A stretch of DNA of 64,000 bases from Parus major. Lineage: Eukaryota; Chordata; Aves; Passeriformes; Paridae. Every line of letters begins with the position of its first letter. Position 1 is the stretch's first letter. The notes beneath the pieces were generated by a model, which did no database searches, was not told where the DNA came from, and worked only from the letters and a program-made list of their open reading frames with translations. This document shows, one piece after another, positions 38,216-48,985 of the stretch. The translations under genes were made by a program, and so were the position numbers. The stretch spans positions 111,171,212 to 111,235,211 of the forward strand of contig NC_031768.1 in NCBI RefSeq assembly GCF_001522545.3, read 5' to 3'.

Positions 38216-40111
38216 ATTTTCATCCATTTTGCAGCATGCCATAAAATATGGAGTAGTATGAACTTCTAGGGCAACAAAGATCACGGGTCTTGGCATGCAA
38301 CAATTATTCAAAAGACAGCTAGGAACAGCAGATAGCACATGATCTGAAGTGCTCTGAAGCATCTGGAATTCAATCCTGCAAATACAATGCCTGAGCTCCC
38401 GTCTACATGGAATTTAGATGCCCGATTGACGTTTTATTTAAACAGTCATTTGAGACACTTCCACTCAGCAACTCCAAGCTTACTGAAGGGAGGCACAAAA
38501 ATAATGCAGCTGAATAAAAAAAAAGAACCCACATCATCTGATTTGTATTATTTATGAAAAATTAGTTTCTATTACTTTCTTTGCTTTAATGCTAATCATA
38601 AACACGTATATATATGTTCAGAACAGGTTTGCATTGCTTTGTTCCAGCTACTTGTTTCCATCAATCCCCAGGAACTAACACAATAATAATACGCTGTCCA
38701 AAATGATTTATGATCTCACTCTGCTTATGCAAATGCCTAACTTTCAAATGTGAATCAAACTACTGTGGTAATGTGTCAAACAACTTGCAAAGTATTTAAA
38801 CAGCTGACTACACCTGTTTCCACTTTATAAATGCTTTCAAGTTTGGGCTGCTTTGATTCAAAGCAATATGTCGAGTTTAGAGCATTGCTATTCAATATGA
38901 AAATTAAAGTTGCCTTCTCCTGAGTATAACAAGGTGATGAGGTCCAACAGCACACAGAGCTATTACAATGCTGAGGCTCCACTGTCTCAGCCTCTCTGGG
39001 TGGTTCTGGGCAGAGCCAGGAGAGCTGTGCAATTTCTGTGCACGAGCACCCTCCTGCATATGTGCAAAATTAGCACCAGGCCGGGATGGACCTGTTGGCC
39101 TGATTTGCCAGGCAGCTGGCAGTGAGCTTGGAATTTTACAGCATTGAAGTGGCACTGAGGGCTAAGCCTCAGTTCCCATTTTAGCTGAATTGCGTTACTT
39201 TGATAATTAATTTGATAACTGAAGCTAATGCCCAACGTAGGTAGCCATAAGTAGTTATTGCAGCGGATGAGAGGGCAGGGGTGACAGCAGATGTTGAGCT
39301 GCACAAATCACTGCCATGGCCTTGGTTCCTGCTGCATCCCTCACTCCCTAAACTGTCAGGGGGTTCTCCCTTGTGCAGAGAAGGGACAGATCCCATACAG
39401 ACAGTGCCATCAGGTGAGTGCCTCAGCTGACCCTACAAACCACCCACACGACAGCTAAAGCTTAAAAATCAACCACGCAAATCTCCCAACTGTATCCTCT
39501 CAGAAGGGGAAATGAGGTAAATCTCATGCTGCACATAACCTTAGGCTCAGGTTTAATGGCCAGACATGAACAGGAGGGATTTATCCCTGCCCTGTGCAGC
39601 GCTGTCACTGCTCTGGGAGGTCCTGAGTGACTCCCCACTGTGCAGGCAAGGAGGGTGTGGGTTCCAAAGCCAACTTCAGCCATGCTTAATCCCAAAGATG
39701 TGAGCAGAGCTGGTGAAATGCCTTTTAATTAGACAAGTCGTGGCAGCTGCTTTGTCAGCCATCACCTTGGCTAACAATGCTTCCATGTGCCACGTTGTTC
39801 TAAAGTCCCCCTTCCTGGAGGGCAAAGATTAGGATAAGGCTTTTTGAAAATATTACAATTTCAGCTTTCATGCTCAAATGCAGACCAAAAGATTCAGAGA
39901 AAGGCCAGAAAATAAGTGTCAACATTTTCCAGGATATCATATAGTCTAGTGTTTAAATATAATTTTGTAACAATTATCTGGCCAGTTCTGGGGTTAGTTG
40001 GGTCACCTATGGAAGCTTACATCAGTTATTTTCCAGAAAGGCTGGGCTAAGTGAATATATTTCCCTTGAAGAACAATCAGAACTGTAAATCAGTTCTATC
40101 TTTTACAAAAA

Positions 40112-40147
40112 TTTAATTAGAAAATTTTCTAATTTTTAATTAGAAAA
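40112..40147. repeat. TAATTA palindrome and direct-repeat cluster
   Basis: A perfect 20-bp palindrome at 40115-40134 (AATTAGAAAATTTTCTAATT) overlaps a 13-bp direct repeat TTTAATTAGAAAA at 40112-40124 and 40135-40147. TAATTA is the core site bound by many homeodomain proteins. The arrangement, inverted plus direct copies within 36 bp, could be a binding-site cluster or just A/T-rich local slippage. Confidence 0.65.
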
Positions 40148-41659
40148 AACACCTTCTTCAAGACAGGTTAAGCACAGTAAGAACTTTGAAGAGGGTGGAA
40201 AATGGCACAAGACAGTCTGATGTAAGAGATAAAAATATGCAATATACAAAATGGATAAAAATTCAATTTTGATTCATATTTAGTAATTTAAAGTTTTCCT
40301 GGATTATTATGTTGCTGCTTCTCTTTTTTGTAACACCTGGGTTATTGTTTGGGAAAACTGGTACCCTGCCTTTGGTGGAAAAGCTTCTTGTATTATATTA
40401 CATGAGGTAGTGAAAAAAAGAACATAAAAAAAATGAAAAACAAGATAAAACTCTGCTGGGCCAGTCAAGTTCCCACCAAAGTTTGAAATTATTAATTTCA
40501 TCTTTTTCCCTGCAGGGCTTGGTCTCCGCAGTTATTGCGTATTCCGTCATTAAACTTCAGCATCTTCCCCCCTTGTGGGAGGCTGGAGACATTATCCATT
40601 TTCCTTCCAGCTGCCTCTGGGGCTCCAGCTCATTGTCTGCACAGCCCCCGGGGAGCTGGAGCCCGCTGTCCTTACCCTGAGCAGGTTACAGCCCTGAGCC
40701 CCAGATCTCCTCCAGAGCAGACGGGGCAGGAGAGGGAGCTCAGCACAACCACCACCTCCCCAGTCTGGCCAGCAAAGCCCAGACTTTGTATAAGAGAGGG
40801 GAGTGACAAATCCAAACATCTGACTCAACCAGCTTTGGAGGGCCAAATGGATGTAATCCTTCCAACCTCATTTCTTGGAGGCTGCCTCCAGAGGCCGAGT
40901 GGTTCCAAGAGAAACATTCGATCCCAGGCAAAGGATTTACACACAAACAGTCGGGGCAAACACACGCTCACTTCTCCACAATAACTTGGAATTTTGTCTC
41001 GTGGCCTGGTGGTGAGCCCCACGATTCTGAATGACCTCACTTCCCCCTCTCGCTCACTCCTGGGTGAAGCGCTCCCTCCTCACAGAGGGGCTTCAAATTC
41101 ACTGCTTTTTAAGAGCCTCAAGGACTGAAAATGATCCCCGAGTAATCCCACTCCTCTGGAATACAAAGCACACCGTTCCATGCTCACAGTCCATAAACTC
41201 ACAATTGAATTAGGAGTTGCTCTCCTTCCCCTCTTCTCTCAGGGGACACCCAGACATGGTCAAAATACTCCAAAAAATATACATTTCACCACTGCCTATT
41301 CATCACCAGGGTGATTTTTTTAGTGCTGCAGGGGGGATCCTTTCAAAGTGTGACCTTTGCTTCCAGCCCTGCTTCAGAAAACTGAGGTGAGCTCTGGTGA
41401 GGACACAGCACGGACAAAAAAGGGTTCTAGCAATCCTGTATGTGGATAAAAACTTCATCTCTCTGCTCCCAGAATAAACAGACAGAAAAATTGGTCCTTA
41501 TTTAAGTGATGTAACAGAGAAAACTATGCTCTAAAGCCTCCCTGTTTCCATCTCTGATTTAAGAACTGCTATAACCATTATGATGGACATAAAAAATTAG
41601 TGAAATAAATAGTCAGAGTCCTTATTTTATCACAATTTAGTTGCAGAGCAGAAAAAGAG

Positions 41660-41672
41660 AAAAAAAAAAAAA
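41660..41672. repeat. Poly-A tract (A13)
   Basis: A13 run preceded by GAAAAAGAG. Low complexity. Confidence 0.85.
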
Positions 41673-42415
41673 GATCATGGATATGATAAAGCCTTGACTT
41701 GATAATCAAATCCAGAGCCAGTTCCCAAGACTTTTAACAAGGGATATATTATATATATTATTATACATTAACATACTTTCTAAGGAGGAAAAGTTAATAT
41801 TTTCCTGAAGCTGGAATTTAGATGGCTTTACTCTTTATCACAAGACAATTTAAATTGTGGACCAGGCATATTTTTTCATGACATTACAAATATCTGCCCA
41901 TCATCTTTCTTTTCTTATTCATAGTGAGACCTGAGCAGCTGTGATTAGTGGAAGGAATAGTGTTCTTCAATATATGGAATTAATTGCTTTTACCTACATT
42001 GTTCTCCACAAGTTTATGGCTAATTTGTTGCTGGATCCTGTGCCACCTGCTCCCTCTTGTACCCAATTTTCTCTCTTGCACTTAATTTTCCCTCTTGCAT
42101 GCCTGGGAAGGCAGAAAATAAAAGGCAATCAGAGCCTGGGATTTTGTTTGAGAGTATTTAAGCAGGTTCTAACAGATCTAGATGGACACAGAGATATGTT
42201 ATTGCAGAGGTCTCCTCAAAGCTAAAAGAAATATCTGTTATAAAGTGAATTTACTTCAGCACCTGGCTTTGCTCTAAATCAAACCTTAACAATCCTTTCT
42301 TATAAATCACTTACTAGAGGCAGCTGTAAGAAATGCAGAATGGTAAATGAATTTCTTGTTAAACAAGTAATCCCCACAGAATGCTTTGAAAAGTCCCCTC
42401 CATCCTACCCAACTC

Positions 42416-42428
42416 TGTGTGTGTGTGT
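42416..42428. repeat. (GT)n microsatellite, short
   Basis: Thirteen bases of alternating T and G in unique sequence. Confidence 0.85.
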
Positions 42429-43730
42429 TCATATTTTAGGTATAAATCACACATTCACCCACAACAAATACACCCACTTGATAGTTCTTTTCAGATTCAA
42501 AAGATTGGTTGTCAGTTGTTTAAAAATTCTCTCCTCCATACTTCTGTGGAAGAAAAAAGGTTTACAGACACTTGTCAAAACTGATTAGAACTGAATGGGA
42601 ACAATTTAATTCTTTGATTTAGATAGGAACATCCCTTTCTAAGTAGGAGTCAATGTTGAATTCAGGGAATGATATCCACCCACCTGCTGTCAGTGTTTCA
42701 TTTCCTCTGTTGCATCCTCATTTTACTGTGGAGAACTGACTGAACACAAAACTTATTCACCAATTGCTCACTATTCAGTGAATTAACTGAATTAAGTTAT
42801 TAAACAGCCCACGTAACCAGTAATTTAATAGCACATTGAAAGCCATTCAAGTTAAGCTTCAAAATCAAAACATGCCCTTATTATTATTATTCAAATAAAA
42901 ATATCCTATTTATTTACCATTTCTTAGAGACTTTTCTATTTGCATTATGTAGCTTTTACTAAACAAGTAAAACATAAACCTCAGTGACACCTCATTTATT
43001 CTCAATAAATGCAGTACAAAAATACTGTATCTGACTCAAGTAACTGTGAAACTCTCCCACATGGCAGAATGCAGCATCCCTCTTATTTAGTATTTACTAA
43101 GACAAATAAACTATTTAAAGAACAAAGAAAAATTAATATTGAAAATGAAAGTATATAAAGTGTGAAATAAAATCAATTTAAACTGAAATGTGAGCCTGCA
43201 TACAAGGAGGTGTCCCCATTTACACTTCAGTTTGACTTTTTTGTTTGGTTAGTTTTTTGTTTATTTGGGGTTATTATGGATTGAAACATCTACACAAAAG
43301 CTGCCTGGAATACAAGAATCCACACCTGACCAAATGTCACTTAAACCCCTGGCAGTGGTCAAACCCATTTCCACTTCTTTCTTCCAAAGGCACCACCATG
43401 CTCTTGGCAATTCAATATTTTTAGATGTTACTGGGAAGTGTTCCAACATCCAGTGTCTGAAACAATACCTGCAGTGCTTTAAGAAAAGAAAGGAAAACCA
43501 TCCTCCAGAGCAGAGCTAAGCAGGTGTTAAAAAGAGAACTAAGCTTCTCTTGCAGGACAATTTTTCCTGTGTGGCATTACCTCCCTTGGGAGGGTGGGCT
43601 GATAGCAGGAATGACAGTAGGGCTGATCAGGGCAGCATTGCTTCTGTTTCAGACCCCAGATTTCTGTTATTGGGGAGGATTGCTAAGCACAGAGGAAAGT
43701 GGGAGTGAAATGGACTTCCTGGGAAGAGCC

Positions 43731-43885
43731 CAGCAGAGCTCTGTGGAGGTAATTGAGGGACTGCAGCATCTGGCCTACAAGGAGAGTTTGAGACAGCTGG
43801 GGCTCTGAAGAGACTCAGGGGGATCTTGTCAATGGGGATAAATGTCTGACAGGAGGGTGCAAATAAAATCGAGCTGGGCCTTTCT
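43731..43885 (+). mobile_element. CR1 LINE, internal fragment
   Basis: A plus-strand piece from the CR1 body upstream of the usual 3' tail. It shows GGACTGCAGCATCTGGCCTA, CAAGGAGAGTTTGAGACAGC, TGGGGCTCTGAAGAGACTCA, GGGGGATCTTGTCAATGGGG, ATAAATGTCTGACAGGAGGG, TGCAAATAAAATCGAGCTGG and CTTTCTCAGCGGTGCCCAGTG. These match, with decay, the CR1 region just downstream of the reverse transcriptase frame. The 3' tail with TTCCAACC and ATTCTATGA is missing, so the copy has been cut at both ends. The overlapping 94-codon frame is a by-product. Confidence 0.88.
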
Positions 43886-44482
43886 CAGCGGTGCCCAGTG
43901 AAACTCCAAGCACAATCCTACAGTTCTGTGGGTTTTGCCCAGGGACCTTCTGTCTCCACCTGCTCCTTGTATTTTTTGCTTGCCTTTGGCAGGTTATTTT
44001 GCTGCCAGGCACAGAGTTGGGCCACCTTGAATGATGTTCCTGGTGCATCAGACAAATTTTGGGTTTCCCACAAAGTCACATATGCTTGGCTTTACAGTAC
44101 TGAAATTCCAGTAAACCACACTGAGTCTTCCTTTAATGGGGTTATGCTCAAATACCCAAGCACATCTGTTGCTTCTTTCTGTTGTTCTTTTCCAATTCCC
44201 TGCTCATTGAAGTGAAAGATAAATAGAGCCCTGGATATGCTTTTAAGACATCACAAATTATGTACAGCCAGTTTTTATGCATGGTAAAACAAACCAGGAT
44301 TTTCGTAGTATTGTCAAAATTAGGAAGATTATTTTCAGAGATGTTATAACTATCTCATTCTGGCAGAGAACAAAACTGCTTCCTCAGCATTTATTGGAGA
44401 AAAAAAATCTGTTTTCAATGGAGCCACAGTTTCACATGTCTAATTCATATAGAGCAATATCATAGAAGATAGATCCCTTTTT

Positions 44483-44507
44483 AAAAAAAATAATAATAAT
44501 AAAAAAG
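44483..44507. repeat. A-rich (AAT)n tract
   Basis: A8 followed by TAA repeats and A6. Low complexity. Confidence 0.8.
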
Positions 44508-45318
44508 GCTTTGTTTTAAGAACTGGCCATGGACCAAGCCATATCATGTTCAACATTTGTGGAAAACATCATGAATACACAAAATCCAGACACAGTATAT
44601 CTTTCACTGATTTAAGCTTTAAATTTTGTCTTGTACATTAAGGAAATGTAGAAAGAACCTCAGGTAATAAGGAAGAACAGAATTTTTCTAGGATTTAACC
44701 AACAGGTTGAGCCTTTCTTAATTAGGATCATCCCTTTGCACATCATTTAGGTATTCCATAAGGGACACAATTAAGTCAGATGTGCTGCCTGATTTTTCCA
44801 TTACTTCAGCCTTTCTCACAGCTCAGCAATTCGTTCTTTTTACCCAGAGCTGTGTATGTAACACTAAAGCTCTTCCACACACAGAGCTGTGAGCCCTAAG
44901 AGCTGTGTACCAAACCCTGATGTTTGGAATATCCCATCCCTTTAGAAGATAACACATCCTTTCCTCCAGAGCTGCTCTTGGCTGGGATGGAGATGCAGCT
45001 ATGAACAGAAAATCTGCTCCTGATGTAGGATCTCAGGCAACAGCTAACTGTGGACAAGCAGCATGTGTTTGTTCACTTCACTGCATTAGAAATAAAGCAA
45101 ATTTTCACTTAGTGAAGACTTAGATAAAACCAAAACAGTCTTGAGCCCCACCAGAGGACATGCAAGGAAATTCAGCACAATCGGTGCGTGCCAAGCATCC
45201 AATATTGGCTAAAAACACCAGCAATGCCCCAAAGAGGCTTCAGCAACTTCTCCAGGGACACCCCAGCTAAAAATGGATGTACTAAAGGAGTGTCCATATG
45301 ACAGAGGTGTCCACAGCC

Positions 45319-45363
45319 TCAACCTACTCTTCTGTACTTGCTCAACTCCTCTTCTGTACTATG
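45319..45363 (+). repeat. Two-copy 22-23-bp tandem repeat
   Basis: TCAACCTACTCTTCTGTACT is followed after three bases by TCAACTCCTCTTCTGTACT. The shared core CTCTTCTGTACT is exact at 45327-45338 and 45349-45360. A small tandem duplication; no coding meaning seen. Confidence 0.75.
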
Positions 45364-46597
45364 ATTTTTCAGTTGCTAGGGCCCCTGAACCATTTTCTTG
45401 ACAAACTCTGGGAAGGAATCTCCTTCCTGGTGCAAGGCAGGCCACCAGAAAAAGCAGGTGGCAGTTGTGAGCAGAGGATGAAAGAAATCCAGAAGAGAAA
45501 GCTGCTTGGGAAGTAAAGAGTACAAGTGCTAATTTATATTTTAATGATTAAAGAGAGATTAAAGCCAGCAGCATCATGATTTTAACTCTGCAGCTGGTGG
45601 GTTTCTTTGTTTTCTGGTCAATGAAGCTGAATTATGAGACTGAGGGAACTTCAAAAGTGTTAAAAGATGCCATAATAATAAAGGGAGGTCTATAATTATG
45701 GAGAGATTATTGCATATAATACGTAAGTGGATTGCACTTAAGCAGCCTCATCAAACCAATTTCCAGGGCAACTCATTGATGCCACAGATGAGGACTTCAG
45801 GTGGGAGGATAAGCTGGAGGAATGGATGAACACTTAAGGAACAAAGTCCTCGTTTTCATGCTAATGTCCCTGTGCAGTTCAGGGGAAGGGGAGAGAGACA
45901 GTCTTTGTAGAACGTTGTGACAGGGATGCAGCAGTGCAGGGGAGGAGGAACCTCCTCTGGTGTGGTGATGAACTGCTTCAAAAGAGCACAAAGTTGTTCA
46001 TGAGACAGCAGCAGCTGTAAGCCTTCTGCAATCCCAGCACATTTTATTATTGCTGCTAAATAAAAAAACTCAGTATCTATCTGATATAACCAGAGTGACA
46101 GAGATTCATCAGGGAGTGGGATGTTTTGATGTTTCTGTCTTTTCATCCTTCTCTGGTTAGACAGGAAGAACAAGTTATATTCTCACAGGGCCACTCAAAA
46201 AGACTTGTCCTCCCTTGTGCAGAACGGCTACTTGAGCTCCCTATAATATTAAAAAGTGTTATTTAAGTTTATGTCTTATGGAAGAGCATGAAAGAATCCT
46301 TCTCCCAGACATCCCTCCACTGCTGCTTTGGACATTCCTCATGAAGCTGAATAGTTGTACACAGACTTCAGTTATAAAAGAGATGAGTTGATTATCTAAT
46401 CCTGATTTAATCACGACCAATCAGGCTCTGTGACATATGTGGGGCTGTGCAAGGTTTTGCACATTCAGAGGACTCTTCTTTCTGAGGGCACAGGCCTCAG
46501 CCCCACTCAGAAATAAAGCTACACCATGTCCATCACCACCACTTGGGTTTTCCCTCACTCAAGCAGTATTTTGATCTGGAGTTATGTGCATTCCTGT

Positions 46598-46613
46598 AAA
46601 AAAAAAAAAAAAA
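46598..46613. repeat. Poly-A tract (A16)
   Basis: The longest uninterrupted A run in the window. The 100 bases before it do not resemble a known retroposon. Confidence 0.88.
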
Positions 46614-48904
46614 TCTTAGCCAAACTAGGTAAATTCTGCTGTTAATATCTGTCAAAAGATTGGTTAAATACATATTGTGTTTTCTGGTGGAATGTGACTC
46701 CTACTTTGTACATGAAGCAGCACATGTTCCTTCCCATCAGGAAACATTAGTTTACCTTTCTGTCCTCAACACAAGAGATTTAATTTACCTCCCTGTCTAG
46801 ATTTCAGATTTTTCTTCATTTTCTTCCACAGAACGTTGCTGATTGTTCTCTTGAGAAAGGTTATATAAGTTCAGCTTCAACAAGGGACCAAATTCTCAGC
46901 TGCCATCAGCTGATGTTACACCAAGGTCAGGAGAGCAGCACAGATTTACAGCCCCATAATAATTCAGAAACAGGACTCAATCCCATCCATCAGTGTTTCC
47001 TATCTTGCATCATCATGTGACACTCACTTCTGAAGATAAAATACAAAGATGAATTGAGCCCTCTGGGTTTTTTAGCTACTAAAAGTTGCACTACTTAACA
47101 ATGTAATTAATCTTTTCTCGGGGTTGTTTTTTCAGTCTAAAAGAGGAGTTGTCATAACATCAATATCTGCTGCTTCTTTTCCTTCCTGTTCTGCCTTTTC
47201 TGCATATTTGCCAGTTAACACATAATGTTAATTACTCTCATTAATTTCCTTTGTGTTTTTGTTAGTTTTCTGCATAAACTTCAGCTGTAAACAGATAGCG
47301 GTATTGATACAGTCAGTTTAGTGGGGTAAAACATGTTTTTTGTAGTTTTTTAGTGAGAAATTGAAAGTCACAGAGCAAAGTAACCACATGGTGTCTAGCA
47401 CAATGGATCTGACTCTTGACAAGTTGTTCTTAAAGACCACAAAGATAATCTGAACACCAGGAAGTCCAAGTATCATCACATTAATTCAAATATCTGCACA
47501 CCTTGTTTTTCATCAAAGACCCTAAGAAATTGCTGGTTTCACACATTTGACATAAGGGAGGAGCAGAAAGCAATACATAAAACCACTGAACTTCCAAAAA
47601 ATTTTTTTTCATTCATTGTATCCAGTGATAACTGATCAAGCAGGCAGAATAAGAAATTAACATTAAAGACATCAGTTTAATCTTATTTTTGGCACCTTTT
47701 ATTTTTCTAGACCATCTTTGAAGCCTTGTTTCCCCCTGCCCTTTCTAGCTGTTGCTCTTCAGAGACTGATTCTAGATTTCACTCAATGGAGGAAAATAAC
47801 CTAAGCCCAATTTCATCATGTAACAACTCTGAGGAGCATGTTCTTTAGTGTATTACCAGATTTATCCTATTTATGTTGAGGCCCACAAATAAACCTCTCT
47901 CCCAGCAAAATTTACACAAGTTTTCACTTCTCCTTATGCTAGCACCTCTGTTAAATGCAGTAACGCTCATCACACACACAGAATTAAACCCATGCTTAAG
48001 TACTTGCAGCAGCTGGGCCTTGGAGCCAAATTTTCACCAAAACTTTATTTCAGCATCTCTGTTCCTTCCTCATTTTTGGCAGCTTATGAGTAGATGCAGA
48101 TTTGTATGCATTTATCAAAAATTACTGCATCTACTCTAACTTTCCTTGTAGGAAAGGTATATGATTTTTATTTCAGGATGGTAAAACAACTCAGCTACCA
48201 GGTGCTTCTAGATATTTATCAAAAGCTGAGCTTGAGTGAAGCATAGAGAGAAAGATCTGCAGTGCCTCACTTGACAACACTCTGGCACATCTCCAATCAA
48301 AGCTCTCTGTAACACCAGCTTAATCAGTCTCCAGCCTTGGAGAATAACTCATTAAAAAGAGGCAGGGAAGAAAAGGAAGCTCACTGGTGTTTCCAGTGAT
48401 ACATAAATAAAGCTGCCTTGTCATAGCAAATTCTGTGTAACTGGGACAATGGTTTAAAGCCTGACATTGATCTAGAAACGTGGTACCTCAGGGCAGGGAG
48501 GAGGGAAAAGTCATTTAATCACTGACACTGGCTCCCCACAGCTGGTACCCAGCTCATGCCCCAAGACAAAGAGCTCTGTGCTCTGAGGGAACGTGGTGGG
48601 GTGACAACGAATCTGGTTTGAGAGGAAACCAGAAAGAAAAACCCAACCAGATTTAATCTGTATTCACTGAAAAAATAGTAATTCTTGAGCCACTCTCTCC
48701 CCACCTTTGATTACAAACATTTCTGGGAAGAGGAAAAAGGAATTGCCTTCCAAGGGGAGGTCTTTGCAGACCATCTATTTTAGGAGACGACTTCATGTTA
48801 TATTAAACTAATTACTAGATTTAATGAATGCCTTTAATTATTTGAATGAACAATATCTTCACTATTTTTTCCTTCAGTCACCATGAAAGCTTGGATGGGA
48901 GAAG

Positions 48905-48985
48905 CTAATATTTCCATTTAAACTTTTTGAAGTTTAATCTTCCATTAGGTTTTGAAACTAATCTTTCCATTTAAACTTTTTGTGC
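48905..48985 (+). repeat. Degenerate three-copy tandem repeat, about 27 bp
   Basis: CTAATATTTCCATTTAAACT at 48905 (25 bases shared, through TTTTTG) recurs at 48958-48982 with a single mismatch (A to C). Between them lies a weaker copy (TTTAATCTTCCATTAGG...TTTTGAAA), giving a period of roughly 27 bp. The outer copies are better preserved than the middle one. Confidence 0.75.

Larger units (their letters stand above)
34501..43730. other. Intergenic or intronic DNA, no gene seen
   Basis: Unique AT-rich sequence up to the third CR1. Landmarks are a perfect hairpin at 38190-38215, a TAATTA palindrome cluster at 40112-40147, a block with higher GC and CpG at about 40510-41180, an A13 run at 41660-41672, an AT-rich knot around 41744-41768 and a GT repeat at 42416-42428. 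The longest frame is 149 codons (40535-40984), inside the GC-richer block, and has no family resemblance. No exon structure could be defended. Confidence 0.5.

Noticed and set aside
40401..40420. TGAGGTAGT, considered as let-7
   Set aside because: Only nine bases agree with the let-7 seed region, and no complementary arm is present.
45856..46173. Leucine-rich 105-codon minus frame that looks protein-like
   Set aside because: No known family, no supporting splice sites and unexceptional length for this window.
46598..46613. A16 run considered as the tail of a retroposed gene or SINE
   Set aside because: The upstream sequence shows no SINE promoter boxes, no gene likeness and no flanking duplication.
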